Under the pieces are notes generated by a model that was given only the letters and a program-made list of their open reading frames with translations, was not told the origin of the DNA and ran no database searches. From the NCBI RefSeq assembly GCF_026427595.1, contig NZ_CP101527.1, positions 1,187,001 through 1,251,000 on the forward strand: 64,000 nt of DNA, in the 5' to 3' direction. Each line of letters starts with the position of its first letter. Within the stretch, counting starts at the first letter, position 1. A program made the position numbers and the translations under genes. Of this stretch, positions 35,401 to 44,106 are shown piece by piece. The stretch is from Alkalimarinus sediminis. Its GTDB lineage: Bacteria > Pseudomonadota > Gammaproteobacteria > Pseudomonadales > Oleiphilaceae.

Positions 35401-37482
35401 ATGAAACGACAACCAGACAAACTGATACCGCAAAGCTCGCTATTTACTCTGTTATCTGCATTTATTGTAGTGATGTTACCTCACTATGCTAACGTTTCAA
35501 GTTGGTTGGTGATTTTGTCGGTACTATTGCTTTTATGGCGAAGTAGTATTGTTAAAGGCTGGCTTGATTACCCAGGCAGAAGCGTTAAGACTCTGTTGGT
35601 TGTTGCTTCTGTTGTCGGATTTTATCTCTCTTACCGACATCAGTTTTCAGTAGAGAGTGCGGTTGCTTTTTTTGTTTTGTCTGTGTCACTCAAGTTGATC
35701 GAAGTGCGGTTTATTAAAGACTGCTACCTATTTGTTTTTATACTACTTTATCTTTGTGCATGTCAGTTCTTGTTCTCCCAAACGTTTTTAACGGCTATTT
35801 ATCAGATAACGGCTTCATTTGTTACGCTTGCGGTTTTATTCTCGCTCCATAAGGGGCGGTTAGATATACCCTCTAAAATTAGAGCGTTGGAGTTTGCTAA
35901 GTTGGTATTCATTGCCATTCCTTTAGTGATCATAATTTTTATGTTTTTTCCCAGGATTGCGCCGTTATGGAGTATTCCCCTATCGACAGGTAAAGCTTAC
36001 ACAGGCATAAGTGACTCAATGTCACCAGGACAGATCGCTGAGTTAACGCAGTCCTCTGAGCGTGCATTTAGAGTCTCATTCTCGGGAGACATTCCACCAC
36101 AAAACCAATTATATTGGCGTGGTTTAGAGCTGGATACACTAGAAGGAGAGACTTGGCGCTCCAGTGAAACGCCAGCCCAAATCTTATTAGGGCGTTTGGA
36201 TGAAGTCCGTACATTTAATACCGATGATAAAGATAGCTACAGTGTCTTAATCGAACCTACCAACAACAGGTGGGCCTATGCGTTAGCTAATTCGAGTCTT
36301 GCATCTACTAATCTAATGCTGAGTGATAGAGGTTACATACGCTTCAAAAGCAACGTTATTCAACCTACGCGCTACAAGCTTACTTATGAGATAGAAAAGC
36401 TAACTGGTCCGCTATCTGTTGTTAATGGCAAAACGGTACGGGTACCTTCTGTGCTTAGTCCAGTTGAAGTTAGACGATATACACAGCTGCCTTCATCTGG
36501 GAATCCTATCACCAGACAGTTTGTCTCTAAGTGGTTAGAAAAAGGTCTGACTGCCGAAGAGCTTACCTTGCAAATGATGCGCTACTTTAGAGAACAACCA
36601 TTCTACTATACACTTCGCCCGCCTCGGACCCGCGAATCCTTGTTTGATGAATTTCTGTTTGATACCCGTAGAGGGTTCTGCGCCCATTATGCTGGGGCAT
36701 TGGTTTATATGTTGAGATTGGCGGGGGTACCTTCCCGTGTGATAGTAGGTTATCAAGGTGGTGAGCTTAATCAGCAAGAAGGCTATCTTATGGTGCATCA
36801 ATATGATGCCCACGCGTGGGTCGAAGTGTGGCTCGATGGCGTTGGATGGCAACGGTATGACCCGACCGCTATGGTGGCACTAGATCGAGTTGAAAAAGGG
36901 CTGCGAGAAGCCGTTAAAGAAGAGGGTAGCTTCTTATCAGATAATGCCTTTGCAAGCGCACGTTATAACAATATTGCCTTTGTGCGTTGGATGCGTTTGA
37001 GGCTTGATGCGTTGAGCTATAACTGGCAAAAGTGGGTGGTGGGGTATGATGGCCAAACGCAATACGATTTTCTTAGTCGTTGGCTTGGGGCTGTTTCGTT
37101 TAAATCATTAGCATTGATCATGGCAACGATTGGCGGTGTAATCGTAGTGATTGCATTTCTGCTGCTGGGGTACAGCAAAAAACGGGGGGCTGTTGACGAA
37201 GTCGTGTTAGAATTCGAACGCTTCTGTAAATCGCTTGAGAAAACCGGAATGAAGCGAGTTATTGGTGAAACGCCCTCACAATATACTCAGCGACTAGCAG
37301 TAAAATTTCCGCTACATCAAAAAGCATTAGAAGGATTGTCACGAATTTTTAATGACCTGCAATATGGTGAGAGTCGTGATCAAGATGATAAGGCTAGGTT
37401 GCTAGATAACATGAAACAACAAGCAAGAGTGCTTGCCAGAGAGATTAAGCGCTGGAACAAAAGACACGATAAATCAGAGTAA
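35401..37482 (+). CDS. tgpA: TgpA-like membrane transglutaminase/protease homologue
   Basis: A 693-aa polytopic protein. The N-terminus carries about six membrane segments (DUF3488), then a periplasmic transglutaminase core whose triad is Cys427 (RRGFCAHYAG), His471 (YDAHAWVEVW) and Asp487 (WQRYDPTA), all intact. A further membrane helix (about 570-590, LIMATIGGVIVVIAFLLLGY) and a cytoplasmic DUF4129 tail follow. The Pseudomonas homologue TgpA is essential for growth. The frame opens at GTG 35395, but ATG 35401 has GGAG eight bases upstream. It follows the DUF58 gene by 16 bp and is followed by holB seven bases after its stop, so a DUF58-tgpA-holB transcript is likely. Confidence 0.92.
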   Translation: MKRQPDKLIPQSSLFTLLSAFIVVMLPHYANVSSWLVILSVLLLLWRSSIVKGWLDYPGRSVKTLLVVASVVGFYLSYRHQFSVESAVAFFVLSVSLKLIEVRFIKDCYLFVFILLYLCACQFLFSQTFLTAIYQITASFVTLAVLFSLHKGRLDIPSKIRALEFAKLVFIAIPLVIIIFMFFPRIAPLWSIPLSTGKAYTGISDSMSPGQIAELTQSSERAFRVSFSGDIPPQNQLYWRGLELDTLEGETWRSSETPAQILLGRLDEVRTFNTDDKDSYSVLIEPTNNRWAYALANSSLASTNLMLSDRGYIRFKSNVIQPTRYKLTYEIEKLTGPLSVVNGKTVRVPSVLSPVEVRRYTQLPSSGNPITRQFVSKWLEKGLTAEELTLQMMRYFREQPFYYTLRPPRTRESLFDEFLFDTRRGFCAHYAGALVYMLRLAGVPSRVIVGYQGGELNQQEGYLMVHQYDAHAWVEVWLDGVGWQRYDPTAMVALDRVEKGLREAVKEEGSFLSDNAFASARYNNIAFVRWMRLRLDALSYNWQKWVVGYDGQTQYDFLSRWLGAVSFKSLALIMATIGGVIVVIAFLLLGYSKKRGAVDEVVLEFERFCKSLEKTGMKRVIGETPSQYTQRLAVKFPLHQKALEGLSRIFNDLQYGESRDQDDKARLLDNMKQQARVLAREIKRWNKRHDKSE

Positions 37483-37489
37483 ACCGTTT

Positions 37490-38542
37490 ATGAATGATAG
37501 CTCCCATCAAGCACCTGCTGCTATACCAAACCTGTATTACCCTTGGCAGGAGTTGCAGTGGCAAAAGCTAACCGAAGTATTCTCATCGGGCCGTTTACCC
37601 CATGCTATTATGCTTAGCGGCACCTCTGGTACAGGAAAAACACGGTTTGCCGACTCACTTGCAAATCTGGTGTTATGTGAGCAGCCGTTTAACGGTGGAA
37701 TAGAGCAAAAAGGGCCTTCACCCTGTGGTGACTGTAAGAATTGTAAGTTAGTAGAAGCTGAAGCTCACCCTGATATCCGCTACTTTTCGCCTGAAGAGAA
37801 GTCTACTGTTGTAAAGGTGGATCAGATCAGATTGCTAAATGAGTATATATCGAAATCAAGCCAGCAGGGCGGGTATAAGGTGGCGATTATATATCCTGCG
37901 GAGGCGATGAATCATAATGCCGCAAACGCACTGCTAAAGTCGCTTGAAGAGCCCTCTCAGAAGAGCTTAATTATACTGGTGGTTGATCAACCTGGGCGAA
38001 TGTTAGCTACTATTCGGTCGCGCTGTCAGGTAATAGATTTTCCAATGCCTAGCTATCGCCACTCGTTAGAGTGGTTACAATTAGCATTGCCGGAAAGCAC
38101 TCTTCATGAGGACTTACTTGAACTGGCAGCAGGCAGCCCAATAAAGGCATACCAAATGGCAGAAAGCGAAGCTGTGGCTCAAAAGCAGTCGATGATTGCA
38201 GACTTGGCTAAGGTATTAAAGCGGGAGGTTACTGTCGTATCGGTCGCTGGCAAGTGGCAAAAGTATGAGTTGCAGATTGTTCTGGCCTGGAATGTTACTT
38301 GGGTTCAGCAGTTGATACGTTACGCTATGACGAAAGATACGCAGTTGATAAAAGATGATACACTGTTGAAAGTTATTCAATACTTGGCCGGCAAACATCC
38401 TGCGGCTCGCTTCTATGAATTGCTTGATAAAGTTCAGATTGCCTGTGACCTGGTCGCACGAAAAACAAACCCTAATAACCAGATATTGATCGAAAATTTA
38501 TTAGTGGGTTGGTGTGAATTGATGCAGAAGAGAGCGGTTTAG
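37490..38542 (+). CDS. holB: DNA polymerase III delta' subunit
   Basis: A 350-aa clamp-loader subunit. Walker A-like GTSGTGKT is at 44-51, the zinc-binding cysteines appear as CGDCKNC, and the AAA+ signatures ANALLKSLEEPS and TIRSRCQ (SRC motif) are present. Delta' helps gamma/tau load the beta clamp on primed DNA. The open frame starts farther upstream, inside tgpA (37433), but ATG 37490 gives a sensible N-terminus and lies just after the tgpA stop. pilZ and tatD follow, the same order as holB-pilZ-tatD in Pseudomonas. A tandem 17-bp repeat occupies the holB-pilZ gap. Confidence 0.9.
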   Translation: MNDSSHQAPAAIPNLYYPWQELQWQKLTEVFSSGRLPHAIMLSGTSGTGKTRFADSLANLVLCEQPFNGGIEQKGPSPCGDCKNCKLVEAEAHPDIRYFSPEEKSTVVKVDQIRLLNEYISKSSQQGGYKVAIIYPAEAMNHNAANALLKSLEEPSQKSLIILVVDQPGRMLATIRSRCQVIDFPMPSYRHSLEWLQLALPESTLHEDLLELAAGSPIKAYQMAESEAVAQKQSMIADLAKVLKREVTVVSVAGKWQKYELQIVLAWNVTWVQQLIRYAMTKDTQLIKDDTLLKVIQYLAGKHPAARFYELLDKVQIACDLVARKTNPNNQILIENLLVGWCELMQKRAV

Positions 38543-38583
38543 CGGGTATCGTGTTGATGGCTCTGGATTATATTTTATATTTA

Positions 38584-38634
38584 TCTACAATAAACAGACA
38601 TCTACAATAAACAGATATCTAAAATAAAACTACA
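38584..38634. repeat. 17-bp tandem repeat between holB and pilZ
   Basis: Two near-perfect units of TCTACAATAAACAGA(C/T)A and a third degenerate one end right at the pilZ ribosome site (AGGAAGA). Confidence 0.85.
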
Positions 38635-38647
38635 GGAAGAATGTGTA

Positions 38648-38998
38648 ATGCCACCTGGCTTTGGTGCTCGTAGCGGTATACTTACCCTAACGATTAAAGA
38701 TAAAGCAGTCCTTTATGCTGCGTACATGCCTTTTATCAAAAATGGTGGGTTGTTTATTCCCACGTCGAAGAGTTATAACCTTGGGGATGAGGTTTTTCTT
38801 CTGTTAAACCTAATGGATGAGCCTGAGAAAATTCCGGTGGCCGGTAAGGTTATCTGGGTTACGCCTAAAGGGGCCCAGGGTAATAGGGCTGCAGGCATTG
38901 GCGTGCAATTTAACGGTGAAGATGAAACCGCCAAGAATAAAATCGAAACCTATCTGGCGGGGTCTCTAAACTCTGACCGTCCAACGCATACCATGTAG
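38648..38998 (+). CDS. pilZ: type IV pilus PilZ-domain protein
   Basis: A 116-aa single-domain PilZ protein (founder type, needed for type IV pilus biogenesis in Pseudomonas). It starts MPPGFGARSGILTLTIKDKAVLYAAYMPFIKNGG, and the PilZ barrel follows (YNLGDEVFLLLNLMDEPEKIPVAGKVIWVTPKG, GIGVQF). The RxxxR and D/NxSxxG c-di-GMP ligands of other PilZ domains are not visible, as in P. aeruginosa PilZ, which does not bind c-di-GMP but contacts PilB and FimX. It sits in the conserved holB-pilZ-tatD order and is followed by a terminator. fimV, elsewhere in the window, is another pilus-related gene. Confidence 0.92.
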   Translation: MPPGFGARSGILTLTIKDKAVLYAAYMPFIKNGGLFIPTSKSYNLGDEVFLLLNLMDEPEKIPVAGKVIWVTPKGAQGNRAAGIGVQFNGEDETAKNKIETYLAGSLNSDRPTHTM

Positions 38999-39061
38999 CT
39001 AGAGGTTAGACCTCAATTTAATAGTTAAAGGCTAAGAGTCCTTAATGTAAAACGATATGAC

Positions 39062-39096
39062 AAAGGCTGGTAGACGGGTGTTACTGGCCTTTTTTT
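39062..39096 (+). terminator. terminator between pilZ and tatD
   Basis: An 11-bp stem (two G:U pairs) with a 9-nt loop runs into seven T residues, ending 12 bp before the tatD ATG. The tatD ribosome site GGAG lies just beyond the T run, so tatD needs readthrough or a promoter inside the spacer. Confidence 0.75.
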
Positions 39097-39108
39097 ATGG
39101 AGTAGTAA

Positions 39109-39885
39109 ATGTTTGTTGATTCTCACTGCCACCTTGATCGCTTAAAACTTGATAAATATGAAACAGGTCTTGATGGCGCTATTGATGCTGCTTTGGAAGC
39201 CGGTGTCAGCGAAATGCTTTGTGTTGCAATTGACCTAGAGAATATTGATAAAGTAATAGCCTCGGCAGACCGTTACCCCAGCGTGTTCGCATCTGTTGGC
39301 GTGCATCCAGGAACTGATGTAGGTGAAGAGCCAACCCTAGAGAGGTTGTTATCTCTGGCAAAGCACCCTAAAGTGGTTGCTATCGGAGAGACCGGGCTTG
39401 ATTATTACTATAGCGAAGATCGTAAGGCAGAGCAGCAGGATCGATTTGCAGTCCACTTGAATGCTTCTAAAGTCTGCAAAAAGCCAGTTATCGTGCATAC
39501 GCGTGATGCAAGAGAAGATACATTAGATATTATAGCCCGTGAAGGTGATATCGAGGTCGGTGGAGTGCTGCACTGTTTCACTGAAAGTTGGGATATGGCA
39601 AAAAGAGCGTTAGACCTTAATTATTATATTTCGTTTTCAGGTATTGTGACGTTTAAAAATGCCGAAGAGTTGCGCTCTGTAGTGCAAAATGTACCGCTCG
39701 ATAGAATACTCATCGAAACAGATTCTCCCTACCTTGCGCCGGTTCCGTACCGGGGTAAACCCAACGAGCCTAAATATGTGCCAGAGGTGGCGAAATGTAT
39801 TGCAGAGCTAAAAGGCGTAACTGTTGAAGAGATAGCAGAGATTACCACAGCCAACTACCGCAACTTATTCAATCGGCATGTTTAG
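39109..39885 (+). CDS. tatD: TatD family metal-dependent deoxyribonuclease
   Basis: A 258-aa TIM-barrel hydrolase. Metal ligands are visible: HCHLD near the N-terminus, ETGLDYYY, VHTRDA, HCFTES and ETDSPYLAPVPYRGKPNEP. TatD enzymes are Mg-dependent 3'-5' DNases linked to DNA repair and apoptosis-like DNA degradation. The usual NxP motif is PNEPKYVPEVA. It follows pilZ after the terminator described separately, with a good ribosome site (GGAG). A separate promoter may exist because of the terminator. Assignment to TatD rather than YcfH is by general similarity; either gives the same activity class. Confidence 0.9.
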   Translation: MFVDSHCHLDRLKLDKYETGLDGAIDAALEAGVSEMLCVAIDLENIDKVIASADRYPSVFASVGVHPGTDVGEEPTLERLLSLAKHPKVVAIGETGLDYYYSEDRKAEQQDRFAVHLNASKVCKKPVIVHTRDAREDTLDIIAREGDIEVGGVLHCFTESWDMAKRALDLNYYISFSGIVTFKNAEELRSVVQNVPLDRILIETDSPYLAPVPYRGKPNEPKYVPEVAKCIAELKGVTVEEIAEITTANYRNLFNRHV

Positions 39886-40015
39886 TGTTGGTGATTTCAA
39901 TGCCTACTGTTTTTTACTTGGTCTCACTGTCTTTTTATGAGTGGACGGCCGCTATCAAACTAAACGATCAATTGACTAATAATGTTATTTAGCGACTTAG
40001 GTAAGCGAAATAGCC

Positions 40016-40870
40016 ATGAAACACATTAACAAGACGATAGATACAGGCCGCATTAAGCTTGCATATATAGAGCGGGGCAATGCTGACGGTATACCAGTCT
40101 TGGCCATTCATGGTTGGCTAGATAATGCGGCTTCATTTGAATGCTTGGCAGACAAAATGGAGTTAGCTAATGTGCGTTTGATAGCGGTAGACTTGCCAGG
40201 ACATGGGCTGAGTGACCATCGAAATAGTGGGCAAATCTATCATCTTATGGATTATGTGGTGGATGTAGTCGGTGCGATTAAAGCACTCGGCCTTGAGCAA
40301 GTCGTTATTTTGGGGCATTCGCTAGGCGGAATAGTTGGCTTGCTGACAGCTTCAGCAATACCGAGCATGGTGTCACGCTTGATATTACTAGACTCATTTG
40401 GTCCGATGGTTGATAGAGATGACCAGGTGGCAGAGCAGCTTAGAAAATCCGTCAGCAAAATCTGCTTATCAAGACCTCGTCCCGCCAGGGTTTACTCATC
40501 TATCGATGAAGCCGTATCTGCAAGACTTGGAGGGTTTGGCAAAATCAAACCATCTGCAGCGCGAATATTGCTTGATAGAGGCTTGGTTAAAGTAGAGGGT
40601 GGATATACTTGGGCAACTGACCCCCGATTAAGGGAGCCGTCACTTGTAAGGTTGTCAGAATCACAGGTTAAAGGGTTTATGGCTGCTATTGAGTGTCCGG
40701 TCTGTTTGATAGCGGCATCAGAGGGCTATGTTTCGTTAGAGTCAAAATTGAATCCAAGATTATCGTATCTATCGAACCTTGAAGCCCATCAGGTTTCAGG
40801 TCACCATCACTTTCATTTAGATGGTGATGTAGCGGCAACGGCTCGAATTATTAACCAGTTTTTAGCGTAA
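40016..40870 (+). CDS. alpha/beta hydrolase
   Basis: A 284-aa alpha/beta-fold hydrolase. The oxyanion region LAIHGWLDNAASF, the nucleophile elbow GHSLGG and a late HHHFHLDGD histidine segment are present, with a probable aspartate strand nearby. No signal peptide is seen, so it is cytoplasmic. It starts the trio alpha/beta hydrolase, DUF4892-OmpA protein and patatin, an arrangement I recall from Pseudomonas; the joint role of these genes is not known. The next gene starts 40 bp downstream. Substrate unknown, and serine hydrolases of this type accept many esters or amides. Confidence 0.85.
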   Translation: MKHINKTIDTGRIKLAYIERGNADGIPVLAIHGWLDNAASFECLADKMELANVRLIAVDLPGHGLSDHRNSGQIYHLMDYVVDVVGAIKALGLEQVVILGHSLGGIVGLLTASAIPSMVSRLILLDSFGPMVDRDDQVAEQLRKSVSKICLSRPRPARVYSSIDEAVSARLGGFGKIKPSAARILLDRGLVKVEGGYTWATDPRLREPSLVRLSESQVKGFMAAIECPVCLIAASEGYVSLESKLNPRLSYLSNLEAHQVSGHHHFHLDGDVAATARIINQFLA

Positions 40871-40910
40871 GGTTTAAGCAATGCTTCATCAAAATGGAAG
40901 GAGTTTAAAT

Positions 40911-41834
40911 ATGGTTGTTGAAACGCGTACTACTAGCGCATGGGCAAGACCACAGAGACTGATAGCGTTAGTGAGTCTCTTTTTTGCCATAGCTATCCAG
41001 CCTGTGTCTGCACAAGCGTTATCCATTGCGCCCTATGCGCATTCAACGCTTTCATCTTCAGAGACGTTTAGTAACGAAGATTATCTTGTTCCTAACTCTG
41101 TCCCTAAGCGGATCAACAACCAACTGAGAATCGAAAAAGAGTTAAGAGTTAATGTTACGGGGCTGAAAGAAACGTATCGAGTTAATGATGGGCACACAAC
41201 AGATCAAGCGTTTGGGCATTACCTGTCTAAATTAAAAGCGTTAAATGCGAATATTCTCTATCAGTGTGCTAGTCGAGATTGTGGCAGAAGTAGTAGTTGG
41301 GCTCAGAATATATTCAATAACTCTAAATTATATGGTGAAGATGCGTCCCAGTTTTATCTATCTGCGTGGCTCGAAAAAGAAGGTCAGCAATGGTTAGTGA
41401 GTGTCTATGCCATCGAAAGAGGTAATAGACGCGTATACGCCCACGTTGAAACATTAAAACTAAACTCGCCTTTGAATTCTGATCTTGCAGCATCGCCGTC
41501 AGCGGATAAACCCACTACATTTGTGTTTAGCTATGACCTAAATGGTGTAGTGTCTGTTAACCCAACGTTAGCCGATATCAATCAAATTATTGAACTTACA
41601 CGAAGCGTGGATAACGCGAATGTCTATATCCTAGGGCATCAACAAGAAGGGTATAGCAGTGCTAATGAAGCTTTGGCTCGTTCCAAAGAAGCGGCTGATC
41701 AGGTAGCTTCGCTGCTGAGAAAACGCGGAGTTGATAGCGCAAGAATCACGACTTTAGGGCTTGGCCCTCTCGTAACTTATGGATCCGGTGCTCACATAGG
41801 TAACCGTGTAGAGGTGTTGGTTCTTAGTCGATAA
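40911..41834 (+). CDS. DUF4892/OmpA-like periplasmic or outer-membrane protein
   Basis: A 307-aa exported protein. The signal peptide is RLIALVSLFFAIAIQPVSA, cleaved before QALSI. The N-terminal part fits DUF4892 (FYLSAWLEKEGQQWLVSVYAIERGN). The C-terminus (about residues 200-307) is OmpA-like, with NVYILGHQQEG, ALARSKEAADQVASLLRKRGV and IGNRVEVLVL, the usual peptidoglycan-binding fold, although the canonical NxxLSxxRA pattern appears as ANEALARSKEA. ATG 40911 follows a strong GGAAGGAG and gives a proper signal peptide; an upstream ATG at 40881 lacks a site. The gene is flanked by the alpha/beta hydrolase and the patatin and is probably co-transcribed with them. Confidence 0.82.
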   Translation: MVVETRTTSAWARPQRLIALVSLFFAIAIQPVSAQALSIAPYAHSTLSSSETFSNEDYLVPNSVPKRINNQLRIEKELRVNVTGLKETYRVNDGHTTDQAFGHYLSKLKALNANILYQCASRDCGRSSSWAQNIFNNSKLYGEDASQFYLSAWLEKEGQQWLVSVYAIERGNRRVYAHVETLKLNSPLNSDLAASPSADKPTTFVFSYDLNGVVSVNPTLADINQIIELTRSVDNANVYILGHQQEGYSSANEALARSKEAADQVASLLRKRGVDSARITTLGLGPLVTYGSGAHIGNRVEVLVLSR

Positions 41835-41872
41835 GACTTAGATAATCGCTTGATAGTTTGTAGAGTGGTGTG

Positions 41873-42946
41873 ATGGCTGCTATGAATGGAAACGGAAAAA
41901 CTGTTGCGCTTGTTTTAGGTAGCGGAGGTGCAAGAGGCTATGCCCATATCGGTGCAATTGAAATTCTCCAAGAGCGCGGATACGAAATAATTGCTGTAGC
42001 AGGTTGCTCTGTCGGGGCAATGGTTGGGGGTGTTTATTCCGCCAACAAATTGACCGAGTTTAAAGATTGGGCCACTGGGCTAGATCAGTTTGATGTACTT
42101 AAACTGGTAGACCTATCGCTTTCATCTCCTGGCGCTATCAGAGGAAATCGAGTATTTGCATTTGTTCGTGAGTTGATTGGCGATATCAAAATTGAAGACC
42201 TGCCTATACCTTATACTGCTGTGGCGACTGACTTATTGGCTCACAAGGAAATATGGTTTCAAGAGGGGCCTTTGCATCAGGCTGTAAGAGCTTCTGTTGC
42301 TATTCCTAGCTTAATGACGCCTGTGATATTGGGTGAACGTTTGCTGGTTGATGGTGGATTATTAAACCCTTTACCGATTTTTCCTACAATTTCATCTCAT
42401 GCAGACCTGATAGTCGCAGTTAACCTAGGCTGGGAGAACGGCTCACAAATACGGCTAAGAGATGTATATACCCCCCAGGAAGAGTCAAAAATCGAGCAAT
42501 GGATGGATCGGGTAAAAGTTAAGGCGTCTACTTTGTTTGACAAGCCACCTTCAGGTAATCAGGCAAACACCTTAGACCCTTCAGTTAATAAATTAGACCC
42601 TACAATTAACGAATTAGACACTTCATTCAAAGAAAATGCCTCCCCAGAAGCGTTGACTGTTTCGAATGGTTCTGTGGAGTCTGAGTCGCGTGATTTTGAA
42701 ATTGTTCAAGCCTCTCATAAACTACCGTTTGGTATGATTGATATTATGAACCTCTCTTTCGAAGCGATGCAGAGTGCTCTCACGCAATACAAATTGGCTG
42801 GATACCCGCCTGATGTATTGGTCAATATCCCTAAGGAGTCATGCAAAACATTCGACTATCACAAAGCACCTGAGCTAATCAGGCTGGGCAGAGAGTTGAC
42901 TGAAAAAGCATTATTGAAGCATGAGAGTCAATTTAGAGCGCCATAA
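41873..42946 (+). CDS. patatin-like phospholipase, RssA type
   Basis: A 357-aa patatin. The oxyanion loop is GSGGARG, the nucleophile motif GCSVG (AVAGCSVGAMVGG) and the catalytic aspartate LLVDGGLLNPLP. Length and motifs match the RssA/YchK branch. Unusually, a low-complexity insertion of about 60 residues (roughly 215-270) lies in the C-terminal half and includes three similar short stretches: NTLDPSVNKLD, PTINELD and TSFKENA. The frame could begin at GTG 41870, one codon earlier. It closes the hydrolase-OmpA-patatin trio. A phospholipase or acyl-hydrolase role is expected. It is not closely related to the DUF3336 patatin at 9293. Confidence 0.88.
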   Translation: MAAMNGNGKTVALVLGSGGARGYAHIGAIEILQERGYEIIAVAGCSVGAMVGGVYSANKLTEFKDWATGLDQFDVLKLVDLSLSSPGAIRGNRVFAFVRELIGDIKIEDLPIPYTAVATDLLAHKEIWFQEGPLHQAVRASVAIPSLMTPVILGERLLVDGGLLNPLPIFPTISSHADLIVAVNLGWENGSQIRLRDVYTPQEESKIEQWMDRVKVKASTLFDKPPSGNQANTLDPSVNKLDPTINELDTSFKENASPEALTVSNGSVESESRDFEIVQASHKLPFGMIDIMNLSFEAMQSALTQYKLAGYPPDVLVNIPKESCKTFDYHKAPELIRLGRELTEKALLKHESQFRAP

Positions 42947-43031
42947 ATTACAATACTCGCACTCATGAGGACAGCATCAAGCATAAACGTTATAATGAGC
43001 CTCTTTATGTTTTTTATATCTGGATTAGTCC

Positions 43032-44042
43032 ATGTCAGTTGAAAATTTAGTGCAGCAATCAAATAATCATGACTCAAGAGGAGTGTTGACTGCCGGCACT
43101 TACGACAAACAAACTATAGATACAGAAGCACTGTTTTCTGATGAGGTGACAGGAGCTCTTTCAACGATCAGGGATTATATCCGGTATGCCATCTCCTGCT
43201 TTAACCAAGCTGACGTTTTCTATGGTCATGGCACTGATAACTCATGGGATGAAGCGGTTCAATTAGTGCTTAACACTGTTCATTTGCCTTGGGATATGTC
43301 AGATGTGGTGATGGATAGTCACCTAACACAAGCAGAAAGAGCGCTGATTTTAGCCAAGCTCAGAAGTCGCGTAGTTGATCGTGTACCCTCGGCTTACTTA
43401 ATGCGAGAGGCGTGGTTTATGGGCTTGCCATTTTACGTTGATGAGCGAGTGTTAGTGCCACGGTCACCTATAGCTGAATTAATTGAGAATGGCTTTCAGC
43501 CTTGGTTGAATGCCGGACCTATAACCGACATTCTGGACCTCTGCACGGGAAGTGGTTGCATTGGTATTGCCTCTGCGCTTGTGTTTCCTGATGCTGATGT
43601 AGATTTGGTTGATCTCTCTAAAGATGCACTTGACGTGGCGGCCATTAATATCAAAAAACATGACCTTAGCGATCGGGTTAAGCTGATTCAATCAGATGTT
43701 TTTGAGCATGTAACCAAACGATATCAGGTGATTGTTTCTAATCCTCCCTATGTAGACGCTAAAGATATCTCAGAGATGCCACAGGAGTTTCATAACGAAC
43801 CTCAAATGGGCTTGGCGGCAGGCCCTGATGGACTTGATATCGTTCGTAAAATATTAGCTCGGGCACGACAACACTTAACTAACGACGGTATTCTTATTGT
43901 AGAAACCGGTAACAGCTGGGCGGCATTAGAGCTTGCTTACCCTGACGTTCCGTTTACCTGGATTGAGTTTGAGCATGGCGGTCATGGGGTATTTATCATT
44001 ACAGCTGAAGAGTTAGATCAATACCAAGCACAACTATCTTAA
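43032..44042 (+). CDS. prmB: 50S ribosomal protein L3 glutamine methyltransferase
   Basis: A 336-aa class I SAM-dependent methyltransferase that modifies a glutamine in ribosomal protein L3. The SAM site DLCTGSGCIGIASA precedes the catalytic NPPY (237-240). The helical N-terminal domain (SDEVTGALSTIRDYIRYAIS) and the strong VPRSPIAELI stretch are typical of PrmB rather than PrmC. aroC follows 64 bp later, as in Pseudomonas and Vibrio, where prmB-aroC are co-transcribed. The extended first 30 residues (QQSNNHDSRGVLTAGTYD) are longer than in most relatives, and a later start cannot be excluded. Confidence 0.92.
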   Translation: MSVENLVQQSNNHDSRGVLTAGTYDKQTIDTEALFSDEVTGALSTIRDYIRYAISCFNQADVFYGHGTDNSWDEAVQLVLNTVHLPWDMSDVVMDSHLTQAERALILAKLRSRVVDRVPSAYLMREAWFMGLPFYVDERVLVPRSPIAELIENGFQPWLNAGPITDILDLCTGSGCIGIASALVFPDADVDLVDLSKDALDVAAINIKKHDLSDRVKLIQSDVFEHVTKRYQVIVSNPPYVDAKDISEMPQEFHNEPQMGLAAGPDGLDIVRKILARARQHLTNDGILIVETGNSWAALELAYPDVPFTWIEFEHGGHGVFIITAEELDQYQAQLS

Positions 44043-44106
44043 TTAACAATTAAAATCTTATCTGGCACTTAATTGAGCTAGATTACTACTGAAAGAACAA
44101 AATACT

